64,000 bases of DNA from Candidatus Bipolaricaulota bacterium (lineage in GTDB: Bacteria; Bipolaricaulota; Bipolaricaulia; UBA7950; UBA9294), in NCBI GenBank assembly GCA_028277345.1, contig JANQGM010000019.1, positions 124,001 through 188,000 of the forward strand, written 5' to 3'. The notes under the pieces are model-generated. The model did not search any database. It was given only the letters and a program-made list of their open reading frames with translations, and had not been told where the DNA came from. Shown here in pieces: positions 17,226-26,188 of this stretch (position 1 is the first letter of the stretch; the number at the start of each line of letters is the position of its first letter). The position numbers and the translations under genes are program-made.

Positions 17226-18869
17226 GTGGCCGATCGACCGATCCTGACGTTCTCACCGTCTCCCCAAGCGCCTGTCCGCGCGCCGCATGCCATGGTGGCG
17301 AGCAGCCAGCCGTTGGCCGTTCAGACGGGCATTGATGTGTTGAAGGCCGGCGGGACGGCCATGGATGCCGCGATCGCCGTCAATGCCATGCTCGGCTTGG
17401 TCGAACCCATGTCCTGCGGCATTGGGGGAGACGTTTTCGCCATCGCTTGGGATGCAGAAAGCCAGCGATTGGTCGGGCTCAATGGCAGTGGCCGGGCGCC
17501 GGGCGGCATCAGCATTCGAGCGATTCGCGAGCGCGGACACGCCGTCATTCCTGAGCGTGGTCCTCTCTCTTGGTCGATTCCCGGATGTGTCGACGGTTGG
17601 CACACCCTTCACAAACGCTTCGGCCGATTGCCCATGCACGTGCTCCTGCAGCCGGCGATCGAATGCGCTACCTCAGGGTTCTCCGTGACACCGGTGATTG
17701 CGGGGATGTGGGAGCGGGCGGCTCCCGCCTTGGCTGAAGACACGGGGGCTGCCGCCGTCTATCTCCCTGACGGAAAGGCCCCTCGAGACGGCGAGCGATT
17801 TTGCAATCCAAGATTGGCGGAAACCCTCGCGACGATTGCCCGGGATGGAGCGGACGCGTTCTATCGAGGTCCGATCGCCGAGGCCCTTGTGTCCTATTCC
17901 GAGGCGATGGGCGGATACTTCAGCCGCAACGACTTCGCCGCGCATACGTCAACCTGGGTCGATCCCGTGTCCGTCCCATTCCGCGGCCTCGACGTCTGGC
18001 AACTTCCGCCAAATCCTCAGGGATTGGCGATGCTGCAAATGCTGCAGATTCTCAAGCCCTACGATCTTGCCGCCATGGCGCACAACGGGGCCGACTACAT
18101 TCACTTGCTCATCGAAGCGAAGAAATTGGCGTACGAAGACCGTGCACGGCTGTACGCGGATCCCGATTACTTCGACGTTCCGGTGGAGGCTCTGCTCTCG
18201 GATGCGTATGCCGACCGGTTGCGTTCGCGTTTGAATCCCGATCGAGCGGCTGTCCAGATCGAGGTCGATGATCCTCGATCCCTCCATGGCGATACCGTCT
18301 ACTTGACCGTCGTCGATGGAGAGGGCAATGCCGTTTCCTTTATCCAATCGATCTTTCATGACTTCGGATCGCGGAATGTGCCGGCTGAGTTGGGATTCGC
18401 GCTTCAAAGCCGCGGATGCTTGTTCCATCTCGATCCGGCACATGCGAACGCATTGGTTCCCGGAAAGCGCCCCTTCCAAACCATCATGCCTGGCTTCGTC
18501 ACACGCAACGGACGCCCTGTCTTCTCATTCGGTGTGATGGGCGGGGATATGCAACCTCAGGGGCAACTCCAGGTGTTGTTGAATCTCATTGAGTTCGGAA
18601 TGGATCCCCAACTGGCCGGAGAGGCGCTTCGCGTGCGCCACGATGGATCGTCGACGCCGGTGGGGCACCACATGTCCGATGGTGGAACCGTCAAGCTCGA
18701 AGCCGGATTTCCCGAATCCGTGAAGTCTGCGTTGGAGGCCAAGGGTCATCGCGTCGAACTGGCGGAACGGGGATTCGGAGGGTATCAGGGAATCCGGATC
18801 GATGAAGAAAACGGGACCTTGGTCGGGGGATCGGAGCCGAGGAAGGATGGGTGCGCGCAGGGATTCTGA
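17226..18869 (+). CDS. ggt: Gamma-glutamyltransferase family Ntn-hydrolase
   Basis: This 547-residue enzyme family self-cleaves before a catalytic Thr and transfers or hydrolyses gamma-glutamyl groups. The N-terminal part has HAMVASSQPLAVQTGIDVLK and GGTAMDAAIAVNAMLGLVEP. The proposed nucleophile is the Thr in HGDTVYLTVVDGEGNAVSF (about residue 355), followed by SIFHDFGS and PGKRPFQTIMPGF, both typical of the small subunit. No signal peptide is visible, so it looks cytoplasmic, as in the YwrD-like branch. The GTG at 17226 has AAGGAG five bases upstream and is chosen over the ATGs at 17139 and 17193. Confidence 0.88.
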   Translation: MADRPILTFSPSPQAPVRAPHAMVASSQPLAVQTGIDVLKAGGTAMDAAIAVNAMLGLVEPMSCGIGGDVFAIAWDAESQRLVGLNGSGRAPGGISIRAIRERGHAVIPERGPLSWSIPGCVDGWHTLHKRFGRLPMHVLLQPAIECATSGFSVTPVIAGMWERAAPALAEDTGAAAVYLPDGKAPRDGERFCNPRLAETLATIARDGADAFYRGPIAEALVSYSEAMGGYFSRNDFAAHTSTWVDPVSVPFRGLDVWQLPPNPQGLAMLQMLQILKPYDLAAMAHNGADYIHLLIEAKKLAYEDRARLYADPDYFDVPVEALLSDAYADRLRSRLNPDRAAVQIEVDDPRSLHGDTVYLTVVDGEGNAVSFIQSIFHDFGSRNVPAELGFALQSRGCLFHLDPAHANALVPGKRPFQTIMPGFVTRNGRPVFSFGVMGGDMQPQGQLQVLLNLIEFGMDPQLAGEALRVRHDGSSTPVGHHMSDGGTVKLEAGFPESVKSALEAKGHRVELAERGFGGYQGIRIDEENGTLVGGSEPRKDGCAQGF

Positions 18870-18872
18870 GAA

Positions 18873-19376
18873 TCCCTGCGCGATACACGTTGCTGGCGAT
18901 GAATGCGCCAACCGCTGCAAGCAGCGGCCAGCAACCTGCAGTGGATCGCGTAGAGACATCGTGTTCTTGTACGCGAATCGGTCCGGACGTATGCGGGTAT
19001 CTAGGATAGATGCCGAGTACGATGCAGGAATCTGCTACAGCAAAGAAAACGCCTGCGCGGGCAGATACCTGCAGTTTGACGAGCATCCGGGTGATTTGTT
19101 GGAAGGGCTTCGATGGGAGCATCCCTGCGCGATACACGTTGCTGGCGCAGGGTTCGAAGAACGCCGCAAGCGTCGACCAGGAACCTGCAGTGGATCGCGT
19201 AGAGACATCGTGTTCTTGTACGCGAATCGGTCCGGACGTGTGCGGGTATCTAGGATAGATGCCGAGTACGATGCAGGAATCTGCCACAGCAACGAAAACG
19301 CCTGCGTCGGGCAGATGCCCGAAGGATTGATCAAGAGCGTTTCGAGGGGTGGAAATCCTCACGCGATGCACGCGGG
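18873..19376 (+). repeat. Tandem direct repeat, two ~248-bp units plus partial third head
   Basis: The unit begins ATCCCTGCGCGATACACGTT at 18873 and again at 19121. A block of about 110 bp within it (18933-19045 and 19182-19294) is almost identical, with only a few substitutions; the outer parts differ more. A weaker third head (ATCCTCACGCGATGCACG) starts near 19354. The conserved blocks are 249 bp apart, a multiple of three, and the frame leading into the downstream ybaK-like gene stays open throughout, but no ribosome site or known domain supports a protein there. Copy 1 carries a small hairpin, CCGCTG-CAAG-CAGCGG, absent from copy 2. Confidence 0.8.
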
Positions 19377-19413
19377 TCAAGGCAGAAGGTCAAGATGGAA
19401 CATCGGAGGCGCG

Positions 19414-19878
19414 ATGGCGACGCGAGGCATTCAGCAGCTTGTGCGTGCGCAAATTCCCCATGATGTGCTGACCTATCGCTACGATCGCATGGGCGCGCGG
19501 ATCGCGGCTGAAGCCGTTGGAGAACCTGAAGCCATCGTCTTGAAGTCGCTGGTCTTCCGCGCGGACGATGGATCGTTCGTGTTCGCCCTCATCAGCGGAA
19601 ATGCCAATGTCAGCACGCGCAAGCTCGGACGGGTCAGTGGCCACAAGCACGTGGACGCGGCCTCTCCCCGAGATGCCGAGCGTGTGACGGCGTATCGCGT
19701 GGGCGGTATCAGCCCTCTGGGATCAAGGCAGAGGCTTCCCGTCTTCCTCGATGAAGCCACGGCCGAGCATCCCGAACTGATCATCAATGCAGGCGGACGA
19801 GGGACCCTCGTTCGCTTGCGCACGGTGGATCTCATACGCGCCGTCGATGCGGCGGTTGCCGATATTCGCGCGGCTTAG
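19414..19878 (+). CDS. YbaK/EbsC-family aminoacyl-tRNA deacylase
   Basis: This 154-residue protein belongs to the YbaK/ProX superfamily, which hydrolyses mis-acylated tRNA such as Cys-tRNA(Pro). Key blocks are AIVLKSLVFRADDG, with the family Lys, VSTRKLGRVSGHKHVDAAS, and YRVGGISPLGSRQRLPVFLD followed by INAGGRGTLVRL. The ATG at 19414 has GGAGG close upstream (about 5 bases); the frame is open further up through the tandem repeat, but that part lacks domain similarity. Its stop overlaps the converging pepF stop by 4 bp. Confidence 0.88.
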   Translation: MATRGIQQLVRAQIPHDVLTYRYDRMGARIAAEAVGEPEAIVLKSLVFRADDGSFVFALISGNANVSTRKLGRVSGHKHVDAASPRDAERVTAYRVGGISPLGSRQRLPVFLDEATAEHPELIINAGGRGTLVRLRTVDLIRAVDAAVADIRAA

Positions 19879-21653
19879 GTCGATAGATCGACCAACTCGT
19901 CGACCATCTCAGCAATGACATCGAATCCGCCTTGCCAGAATTCGGGGGTGCGGATATCGAAGCCCGCCTCATCGAGGATCTCTATCGGTGCTTTCGAGCC
20001 GCCGTACGAGAGGATGTTCAGATACTTGGGAACGAATGCCTCGCCGTCCCGCTCGTATTCCCGATAAAGGGACAGCACGAGCAACAGGCCGAAAGCATAG
20101 GCATAGCAGTAAAAGGGCACATGGAAGTTGTGCGGAATGCTCGTCCATTCCCAGCGGAAATCATCGGACAAGTCCAGCGCGTCGCCGAACTGGTCCTTCA
20201 GATTCGCCAGATAGGTATCGGCGAGCTGATCGACGGTCGCTCCACCCTCGGTAATCTGACGATGGGCCTCTCGTTCGAACAGGACGAAGTAGGCCTGCCG
20301 TAGGATCGACCCGTACGAGTCGTCCACGAATTTGGCAAGCAACGCGCGGCGAACGGCGGGATCGGACGCCTCTCGTAGCCATCGCTTGAGAAGCAGGATC
20401 TCGACAAAGTTCGATGCGGTCTCGGCCAGGGGAAGGGAGGAGTGGAAGGTCAACGGAGAATGGCCGCACGCCAGCATGGAATGAATGGCATGTCCAAGCT
20501 CATGGCCCAGTGTCGAGACATCGTCTAGGCGGCCATTGTAGTTCACAAGCACCCACGGCGTTTTATCCGGAACCACCCCATAGCAGAAGGCGCCGGTATC
20601 CTTGCCCACGCGCACTTCGGAATCCAGATGCCGCTCTGCGAGAACTTTCTCCGCCAACTCCGCCGTGAGTGGCGAGAAGTCACGAAGCGTATTCAACACC
20701 TGTGTCACACCCTCTTCGAACGGCACCATCTTCTCGACATCGTCTATGGGGGCGTAGATGTCGTATCGCCTCAATCGATCCATCCCCAGCCAACCGGCCT
20801 TGAGTCCGAAATACTGGCGATAGATCGAGGCGTTGCTGCGGCATGCGGAGAGAAGCACATCGACAACCTCGTCCGGCAGATCGTTCGCGAGATTGCGCGC
20901 GGAGATGGGTGAGGGGATGCCTCGCAAATCGACGTTCTCCGCGTTCCAGTCGCCGACGACATAGGCATACAGTTGGCCGAGAACGCCGCCGTGCTCGGCG
21001 AACACGGCGTTGAGGGCCTGGTAGGCGGCGCGCCGAACCTCCGGATCGGCGCTGTGCGCCATCACCGACACTTCGGTCCGCGTGACCGTCTTCGTCTTTC
21101 CGTCGAGTTCGACATCGTAGGTGAAGTCGTTGGTCAGCATGTCGTAGATGGTGAGATGGCCGTTGACGCCGTTGACGTCCTTCACATTGACGATCTTCTC
21201 TTCAGCTTCGGTCAGGGTGTAGGGGGCGTACCTGCGCAGTGAATCGAGGTAATAGCGCAGGTCGCCGGCCGTTTCAACGAGACGTTCGGCTTGATCCGCA
21301 TCGAGCGCCTTCCACCACAGCTCGAAGAAGAGGGCTCGGTTCTGGGCGTCCGCCAGCACCTTGTCGACCTGGCCGCGAAACGCGAGGGCATCGGAATGGC
21401 TGGTGAGTTCGGATAGCCAAAGGGTCGCATACCCATTGAGCTGCCGCACGAGATAGCCGACGCGCTCGGCACACGCGAGCGCCTTGCCGAACGCTTCCGA
21501 GGAGATCGACGGAGCGAGAGTCTCGCGCAGCGATTCGAGCGACGCGACCGCCGATTCAAGTTCCGCGAAGACAGCGTCCATCTCCGCGCCACTCGGCGAT
21601 GGAATGAGGTCGTCTAGCGCCCAACGGCCCTGCTGATAGGTCGATGCTGACAT
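19875..21653 (-). CDS. pepF: Oligoendopeptidase F (M3 metallopeptidase)
   Basis: This cytoplasmic zinc peptidase of 592 residues degrades short peptides. The zinc site is HELGHAIHS (about residue 380), with the third ligand expected in the downstream Glu region (LAETASNFVEILL). The N-terminal part has the PepF pattern (RWALDDLIP..., LNGYATLWLSELTSHSDALAF) and the C terminus has WTSIPHNFHVPFYCYAYAFG, the substrate-binding Tyr/His segment. The ATG at 21653 has AAAGGA four bases upstream; a longer open frame to 21842 overlaps the HD-domain gene and lacks similarity. Confidence 0.93.
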   Translation of the reverse strand: MSASTYQQGRWALDDLIPSPSGAEMDAVFAELESAVASLESLRETLAPSISSEAFGKALACAERVGYLVRQLNGYATLWLSELTSHSDALAFRGQVDKVLADAQNRALFFELWWKALDADQAERLVETAGDLRYYLDSLRRYAPYTLTEAEEKIVNVKDVNGVNGHLTIYDMLTNDFTYDVELDGKTKTVTRTEVSVMAHSADPEVRRAAYQALNAVFAEHGGVLGQLYAYVVGDWNAENVDLRGIPSPISARNLANDLPDEVVDVLLSACRSNASIYRQYFGLKAGWLGMDRLRRYDIYAPIDDVEKMVPFEEGVTQVLNTLRDFSPLTAELAEKVLAERHLDSEVRVGKDTGAFCYGVVPDKTPWVLVNYNGRLDDVSTLGHELGHAIHSMLACGHSPLTFHSSLPLAETASNFVEILLLKRWLREASDPAVRRALLAKFVDDSYGSILRQAYFVLFEREAHRQITEGGATVDQLADTYLANLKDQFGDALDLSDDFRWEWTSIPHNFHVPFYCYAYAFGLLLVLSLYREYERDGEAFVPKYLNILSYGGSKAPIEILDEAGFDIRTPEFWQGGFDVIAEMVDELVDLST

Positions 21654-21676
21654 AGCGTCCTTTCTAGGCATTCTCT

Positions 21677-22261
21677 CTACACATCCTCCGCAAGCGAGCC
21701 GTCCAGTCCTAGCTCGGCGGCCGCCTCCTTCATCCCCTCGATTACATCGGCGATCAACTCGGCGCGCTCCATGCCTAACATGTCGATGCCCTTTTGGATG
21801 ACATCGCGATCTGCGCCTGCGGCGAAGGACTTGTCCTTCCATTTTTTGTTGACGGATTTAACCTTGAGATCCTCCAGGTTCTTGGACGGCCGAACGAGCA
21901 CGCACGCCGTAATCAAGCCGGTGAGTTCGTCAATGGCATAGAGCACCTTCTCCATCTCGTGAGTCGGCTCGACATCCGTGCAGAGCTCCCATCCATGTGA
22001 CACGACGGCGTGGATGTAGTCTTCGGGCCACTCGCGTTCCCTCAGGATGCGGGCCGTTTGCTGGCAATGCTCGTCGGGGAACTGTTCGTAATCGAGATCG
22101 TGAATCAGTCCGATGACGCCCCACTTGTCCTCATCCTCTCCGCGCTTGCGTGCCATGTAGCGCATGACGGCCTCGACCGCCAGCGCATGCTTGATCAAGC
22201 GCTCGCTTTGGTTGAATTCAGTGAGCAGCGCGTACGCCCCTTCGCGCGTTGGAACATCCAT
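21677..22261 (-). CDS. HD-domain hydrolase
   Basis: This 194-residue protein has an HD metal-binding domain: the first His is in SERLIKHALAVEAVM, the HD pair in VIGLIHDLDYEQFPDEH, and a later His in YIHAVVSHG. Such domains are phosphohydrolases of nucleotides or related molecules; the substrate is unknown. The C-terminal third (SKNLEDLKVKSVNKKWKDKSF...) is conserved in this uncharacterised subfamily. The ATG at 22261 has GAGGAGG eight bases upstream. It lies 23 bp upstream of pepF in the same direction, so the two probably form an operon. Confidence 0.85.
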   Translation of the reverse strand: MDVPTREGAYALLTEFNQSERLIKHALAVEAVMRYMARKRGEDEDKWGVIGLIHDLDYEQFPDEHCQQTARILREREWPEDYIHAVVSHGWELCTDVEPTHEMEKVLYAIDELTGLITACVLVRPSKNLEDLKVKSVNKKWKDKSFAAGADRDVIQKGIDMLGMERAELIADVIEGMKEAAAELGLDGSLAEDV

Positions 22262-22448
22262 CGAATCGCCTCCTCGAGGATCCCTTAGGTGTGTCAGTAC
22301 TCTACCTCTGCCCATTGCGCCTGTCCACATCGTAGCGCTGGGCGAAGTGATGGCGGCGCGATGGCGATGAACCCTGGCAGTCAGGTTTCTGCGCAAAAGG
22401 AAGTAAGAAGGAGCTAGAGATTAGGGCGTTTCCTGTTGTACATTCACG

Positions 22449-22474
22449 CTGCGACGACAGTGATGCCGTCGCAG
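22449..22474. terminator. Hairpin downstream of the exporter operon
   Basis: Arms CTGCGACG and CGTCGCAG (8 bp, perfect) with a 10-base loop lie about 60 bp after the ATPase stop. There is no clear T tract on the minus strand, so it is at best a weak or factor-assisted terminator for the ABC operon. The rest of the 22262-22532 gap shows nothing recognisable. Confidence 0.35.
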
Positions 22475-22532
22475 ACTGTTTGGCGTCGTCCTGATCTCTA
22501 CTTCCGTGAAGGGGACCCTCAAGGGCTTGCCG

Positions 22533-23471
22533 CTAGCCGGTCTCCGCACTGCCAACGGGGACGCCATTCATCTCCGGGTGCTGCAGGATCCAGAGGCACG
22601 CTTCCTCAAACGTCGGCTCGACGGCTTCGATATCATCAGCGCCAAACTGGGCGATCAGATCGCCGAGGACGTCTTCCGAGCTAAGGACCACACTGGCCGT
22701 GCCGATGTAGCGCACGGTGGCTGCAACATGCGACCACTCCTCCTGAATCGGGGTCGAACGCGACACCACGTACTTGAACAGGACGCCTCTCAAGCCCTCT
22801 CGGATGGCCTGGGGGCTTCCCTGCCTAACGATCTTTCCCTCATCGAGAATCGCGATGTCGTCGCAAAGAAGTTCGATCTCGTCGAGTCGATGGCTTGTCA
22901 CCACGGTGGTCTTTCCCTGAATGCGGAGGTCGAACATCAGCTTGCGGATATCGTCCGTGCCTTCGACGTCGACGCCGTTGGTCGCCTCGTCAAACAGCAG
23001 GAGGTCGGGTTCGTGCACCAGCGCCTTGGCGATTCCCAGACGTTGCTTCATGCCGCTCGAATAGGCGCCGACCGGTTTCTTCCGCTCATCCCACAGGTTG
23101 ACGAACCGCAACGTCTCCTCGATCCGTTCGCGCAGTCGCTGCTTCGTCAGGCCGTAAAACCGACCGAAGAAGGCCAGGTTCTCCTGTCCGTTGAGCTCCG
23201 GGAAGAAGGCCATGGCGGCGTACACGTGGCCGAAGCGCTGCTTGATCGCATTTGGGCGTTTCGCTATGTCATGAGAGAACATGCGAACCCTCCCGGCGGA
23301 CGGCTTCGCCAGGCCGGTCAGCATCTTGACGATCGTTGTCTTGCCGGCGCCGTTGGGGCCGAGCAAGCCAAACGTCGTCGACGCGGGCACGTCGAAGTTG
23401 ACGCCGTCGACCACGGCCACCTTGCCGTAGCGCTTGACCAAGTCTCGAACTTCGATAATCGGTTCGTTCAC
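22533..23471 (-). CDS. ABC-2-type exporter ATPase (intact copy)
   Basis: This 312-residue ATPase belongs to the CcmA/NatA-like exporter group. Walker A is LLGPNGAGKTTIVKML (about 35-50), the signature YSSGMKQRLGIAKAL (about 137) and Walker B LLLFDEATNGVDVEG, with Ala in place of the usual Pro after DE (DEAT). The switch His is in VVTSHRLDEIE. The start is a GTG at 23471, two bases after the permease stop and with GGAGG seven bases upstream; the longer open frame to 23801 runs through the permease gene and is rejected. It is the last gene of the operon and the only complete ATPase for both permease pairs. Confidence 0.9.
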   Translation of the reverse strand: MNEPIIEVRDLVKRYGKVAVVDGVNFDVPASTTFGLLGPNGAGKTTIVKMLTGLAKPSAGRVRMFSHDIAKRPNAIKQRFGHVYAAMAFFPELNGQENLAFFGRFYGLTKQRLRERIEETLRFVNLWDERKKPVGAYSSGMKQRLGIAKALVHEPDLLLFDEATNGVDVEGTDDIRKLMFDLRIQGKTTVVTSHRLDEIELLCDDIAILDEGKIVRQGSPQAIREGLRGVLFKYVVSRSTPIQEEWSHVAATVRYIGTASVVLSSEDVLGDLIAQFGADDIEAVEPTFEEACLWILQHPEMNGVPVGSAETG

Positions 23472-23473
23472 GT

Positions 23474-24616
23474 TCAGACCTCCAGTCGGGTGAGGGTTCG
23501 GATGTTGAGCGCCATCAGCGCGAGACAGAGCAGGCCGAGCCAGACGATCTCTGGGCCTGCTTGCCGAAGGGACGCGCCAAGCGATGCCGGACGCCGCTCG
23601 TGCTCCGGCGAGTAGAAGACGTCGAGCACGTGGTAGTACTGGTCCTGCAGCAGCGGCCCTGAGACCTCGATCAGCAGTCCGGGTGGAGATAGGAAGCTCC
23701 ACCAGCGTTCGTTGCGGTAGCGGGATCGCATGAAGTCCGCCAGCTCCGTGGAGTAGGCGTCGAGTTCGGCGAAGTAGGCCTCCACCTCGGGGGGGAGCCA
23801 ATCGGAGTCAGGGTACCCTCTGATTTTTGCGTCTTCGAAATGCTGCGACACTTCGCGAGGAAGATCCGGAAAATCGGGGAGATGGGCACGATCAAGGGAC
23901 GCCGCGTTTTCGACAACGGCGTGAACTGAAAACACGGCCACGAAGACGGCGCTGCAGATCCAGAGCGCCTTTTGTGAGGAGCGTGCGATCGCGCTGATCC
24001 ACATGCCCAGGAGCACGAACAAAAAGCAGTAGGCGCCGAGGATCAACAGAAAGATGATCGTGCGGATCATCTGCTGTAAGGTCCACTGCAGCCCGCTGAT
24101 CACGGAAACCGTGACCAACGCCGCCATACAGCCCACTGCCAGCGTTAGCGCGAGGGCCAAGGTTTCTCCGAAGGCCTTGCTCAGTCCCAGCGCGCGGCGA
24201 TCGACCGGCAGCCCGAGGAGCGAGTCCATCAGTCGCGTCTCGAGGTCGCTGCTCACCATGTCGTAGGCGTAGAGCAGCCCGGCAAGCAACAGGAAGAAGG
24301 CGAGCAGGGGCGTCATCGCCCGCAACAAGAAGAGTGCCCCCCCGAGCATCGTTTCGGACAGTTGAAGGGTGCCGTTCACCGCCTCCCAGGCGTTCAGCCG
24401 GCCCGAGCCTGGGTGTAGGCTGCTGAAGGGGAAAACGAAACCTTCCTCTTGCCCGTCCAGAGATCCGAGGTAGTTACTGAGGCGCTGCTGGTTCGCCTGC
24501 TGAACCAGGGCGCCCGCCAGCAGCACTCCGATGATCACAAATAGAAACGCCGCGTTCCTCCCAGAAAGAAGCCGCTTGCGAAAGAAGTGCCCTGTCAATT
24601 TGATCATTGTCCTCAT
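23474..24616 (-). CDS. ABC-2-type exporter permease, type 2 (copy A)
   Basis: This 380-residue membrane protein starts at an ATG with AAAGGAGG ten bases upstream and lies 2 bp after the preceding permease gene. It has one N-terminal membrane segment (NAAFLFVIIGVLLAGALVQ), a ~60-residue external loop with FPFSSLHPGSGRLNAWEAVN, a cluster of membrane segments, a second large external loop (about 245-350, including RYRNERWWSFLSPPGLLIEV and QDQYYHVLDVFYSPE), and a last membrane segment. Such ABC-2 permeases export lipids, peptides or drugs, or remove membrane-active compounds; the substrate is unknown. Copy B at 26495 is a close paralogue. Confidence 0.82.
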   Translation of the reverse strand: MRTMIKLTGHFFRKRLLSGRNAAFLFVIIGVLLAGALVQQANQQRLSNYLGSLDGQEEGFVFPFSSLHPGSGRLNAWEAVNGTLQLSETMLGGALFLLRAMTPLLAFFLLLAGLLYAYDMVSSDLETRLMDSLLGLPVDRRALGLSKAFGETLALALTLAVGCMAALVTVSVISGLQWTLQQMIRTIIFLLILGAYCFLFVLLGMWISAIARSSQKALWICSAVFVAVFSVHAVVENAASLDRAHLPDFPDLPREVSQHFEDAKIRGYPDSDWLPPEVEAYFAELDAYSTELADFMRSRYRNERWWSFLSPPGLLIEVSGPLLQDQYYHVLDVFYSPEHERRPASLGASLRQAGPEIVWLGLLCLALMALNIRTLTRLEV

Positions 24617-24618
24617 TA

Positions 24619-25806
24619 TTACGAGACCTCCTTTCGCGAGAAGGCGGCGGCTCCGAGTGCCATCAGCCCCAGTGACATCGCTACGAGAGCGATCCGAACC
24701 CGGTTCAAGTACTGCCACCGCGTCTCTCCCGGACTGCATTCAGGATCTGGGCAGAATGGAGATTCCGGAAATCTAACATCGTAGCCCATCAGGGCCATCG
24801 AGCGGGTGTAGGACGTTCCCGGGGTGAGCGTCAATGCCCGGATCGTGCGATACACCGGGTCATCGGGAAGGTAGCCTCCGCGCTTTGCCAACCGCATCTC
24901 GTGTGCATGCTCGGTGATGTACGAGAAGTACATGGCATTCCGAAAGTTCGGGAGGATCGATATCACAAGGATGATCGCCACTACTCCCGCAAGCAGCGCC
25001 ACGCCGCGCCGGCGAAAGAGCGCGGCGAATGCCAATCCGAGGGAGGCGAAGAACCCGCCATAGAGCAGGAGCAACACGTGGATGTTGAACACCAACCCGA
25101 AGATGTCCGGATCGTAGCCTTTCGTCAGGATGACGGCGGCGGCATTGAGAACGAATGCGACTCCGAAAAGGAGGATGCAGACGACGGCGAGCGTCCCAGC
25201 GTGGAGCAGGAAGAGGGTCCCTTTCCTGGCCGGCAGTGTGAACAGCGTGCCGTAGAGTTCGCGCGTCTGAGGCAGGACGTTTGCCCCGATCAGCATCATC
25301 AAGAGCGCGACGAGCACGCGATAGATCTCATTGAGCCCATTCAGGCTGAGGCTCGAACCGGTAATCAGCTCCCCGACGTGGAAGAAGGCGGACACCTCTG
25401 GCGGCACAAGCATGGGAAATTGCTTCCAATCCAAGAACTGCGAGTGCTCCGCCAGGACCGTCACATCTGGGGCGTAGCGGAGGTAGAGAGGCGGATCCTG
25501 AGTGATCGAACCCGTCAGGTGCCGGACAACGACGATGGCTGGGCCTAGCAGCACGAATACGAGTGCCAGGAGAACCAGCACCCGCCCGCGTCCGAGGATT
25601 CGGAGCAGGTTCCAGCAGACGCTTGCGTATCGCAGGGTTCGATGCGTTCCTTTCTCACCCTCCAATTTCTCGTGCGTGATGGCTTCGCTGAGGGATGTTT
25701 GTGGATCTGTGCCATTTGTCGTTCGTTTCAGGTCGCTCCCCTTCCTCCGAGGTGACGATTTCGTCGTCTCTTCACGCAAGAGCTGTGTCAGAGTTTCGCC
25801 ACGCAC
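24619..25806 (-). CDS. ABC-2-type exporter permease, type 1 (copy A)
   Basis: This 395-residue membrane protein is the partner of the type 2 permease. About 70 charged N-terminal residues are followed by a membrane segment (VLVLLALVFVLLGPAIVVV), an external loop of ~80 residues, several membrane segments around LVALLMMLIGANVLPQ and LLHAGTLAVVCILLFG, a second external loop with GYLPDDPVYRTIRAL and SPFCPDPECSPGE (two Cys), and a final membrane segment ending in FSRKEVS. The start is tentatively the GTG at 25806; its ribosome site is weak. The Cys-rich peptide gene ends 140 bp upstream on the same strand and may be in the same transcript. Confidence 0.8.
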   Translation of the reverse strand: MRGETLTQLLREETTKSSPRRKGSDLKRTTNGTDPQTSLSEAITHEKLEGEKGTHRTLRYASVCWNLLRILGRGRVLVLLALVFVLLGPAIVVVRHLTGSITQDPPLYLRYAPDVTVLAEHSQFLDWKQFPMLVPPEVSAFFHVGELITGSSLSLNGLNEIYRVLVALLMMLIGANVLPQTRELYGTLFTLPARKGTLFLLHAGTLAVVCILLFGVAFVLNAAAVILTKGYDPDIFGLVFNIHVLLLLYGGFFASLGLAFAALFRRRGVALLAGVVAIILVISILPNFRNAMYFSYITEHAHEMRLAKRGGYLPDDPVYRTIRALTLTPGTSYTRSMALMGYDVRFPESPFCPDPECSPGETRWQYLNRVRIALVAMSLGLMALGAAAFSRKEVS

Positions 25807-25946
25807 CTGTTGCTCGATTTCACCCGTTCGGGTCGCGCACGATCACAACCTGAACGATGGTTCACCGACGCTCTCCACGAGAGGAGCGCAGCTCCCGTCG
25901 TTTGCATCGAAAGCTACGTTCCTCGGTTCAGTTGCTGTCGTGAGTG

Positions 25947-26150
25947 CTAGCAGCACCCGCAATACTCCCATTCGACTTCATAGTCCGGTGGACAGGCAAG
26001 TCCCTCCCTGCAGTACTGGAGATACCCGTCACATGTTGGCAACCCGCCGCACTCCTGTCCACTGGTGACACAGTGCGCGAACGAGACCATGCAGAGCGCG
26101 GCTGCAGTCACCGCGACCAGCACCACGGCAATCCACATTCGTCGTTTCAT
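25947..26150 (-). CDS. Small secreted cysteine-rich peptide precursor (67 aa)
   Basis: I recognise no family. The ATG at 26150 has a near-ideal ribosome site (AAGGAGGTGA, 6 bases upstream). The first ~26 residues are a textbook signal peptide: MKRRMWIAVVLVAVTAAALC, then MVSFAHC. The remaining ~40 residues are acidic and hold eight cysteines (CVTSGQECGGLPTCDGYLQYC, then C in EGLAC and CGCC at the end), a spacing suited to a disulphide-stabilised fold. It lies between the two copies of a duplicated ABC-2 exporter operon and reads in the same direction. A secreted toxin, signal or metal-binding peptide handled by the exporter is possible but not shown. Confidence 0.75.
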   Translation of the reverse strand: MKRRMWIAVVLVAVTAAALCMVSFAHCVTSGQECGGLPTCDGYLQYCREGLACPPDYEVEWEYCGCC

Positions 26151-26188
26151 TGATTTTCACCTCCTTATATGCGTGTTTGAATGATTAA

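Noticed and set aside
18873-19376. CRISPR-like array
   Set aside because: Only two full units of ~248 bp with diverged flanks; no short regular repeats with unique spacers and no cas genes.
18802-19413. N-terminal extension of the ybaK/ebsC-like gene through the tandem repeat
   Set aside because: The open frame overlaps the ggt gene and the extension has no family similarity, while a ribosome site precedes the ATG at 19414.
22506-23615. 369-codon open frame on the plus strand
   Set aside because: Antisense shadow of the exporter ATPase gene.
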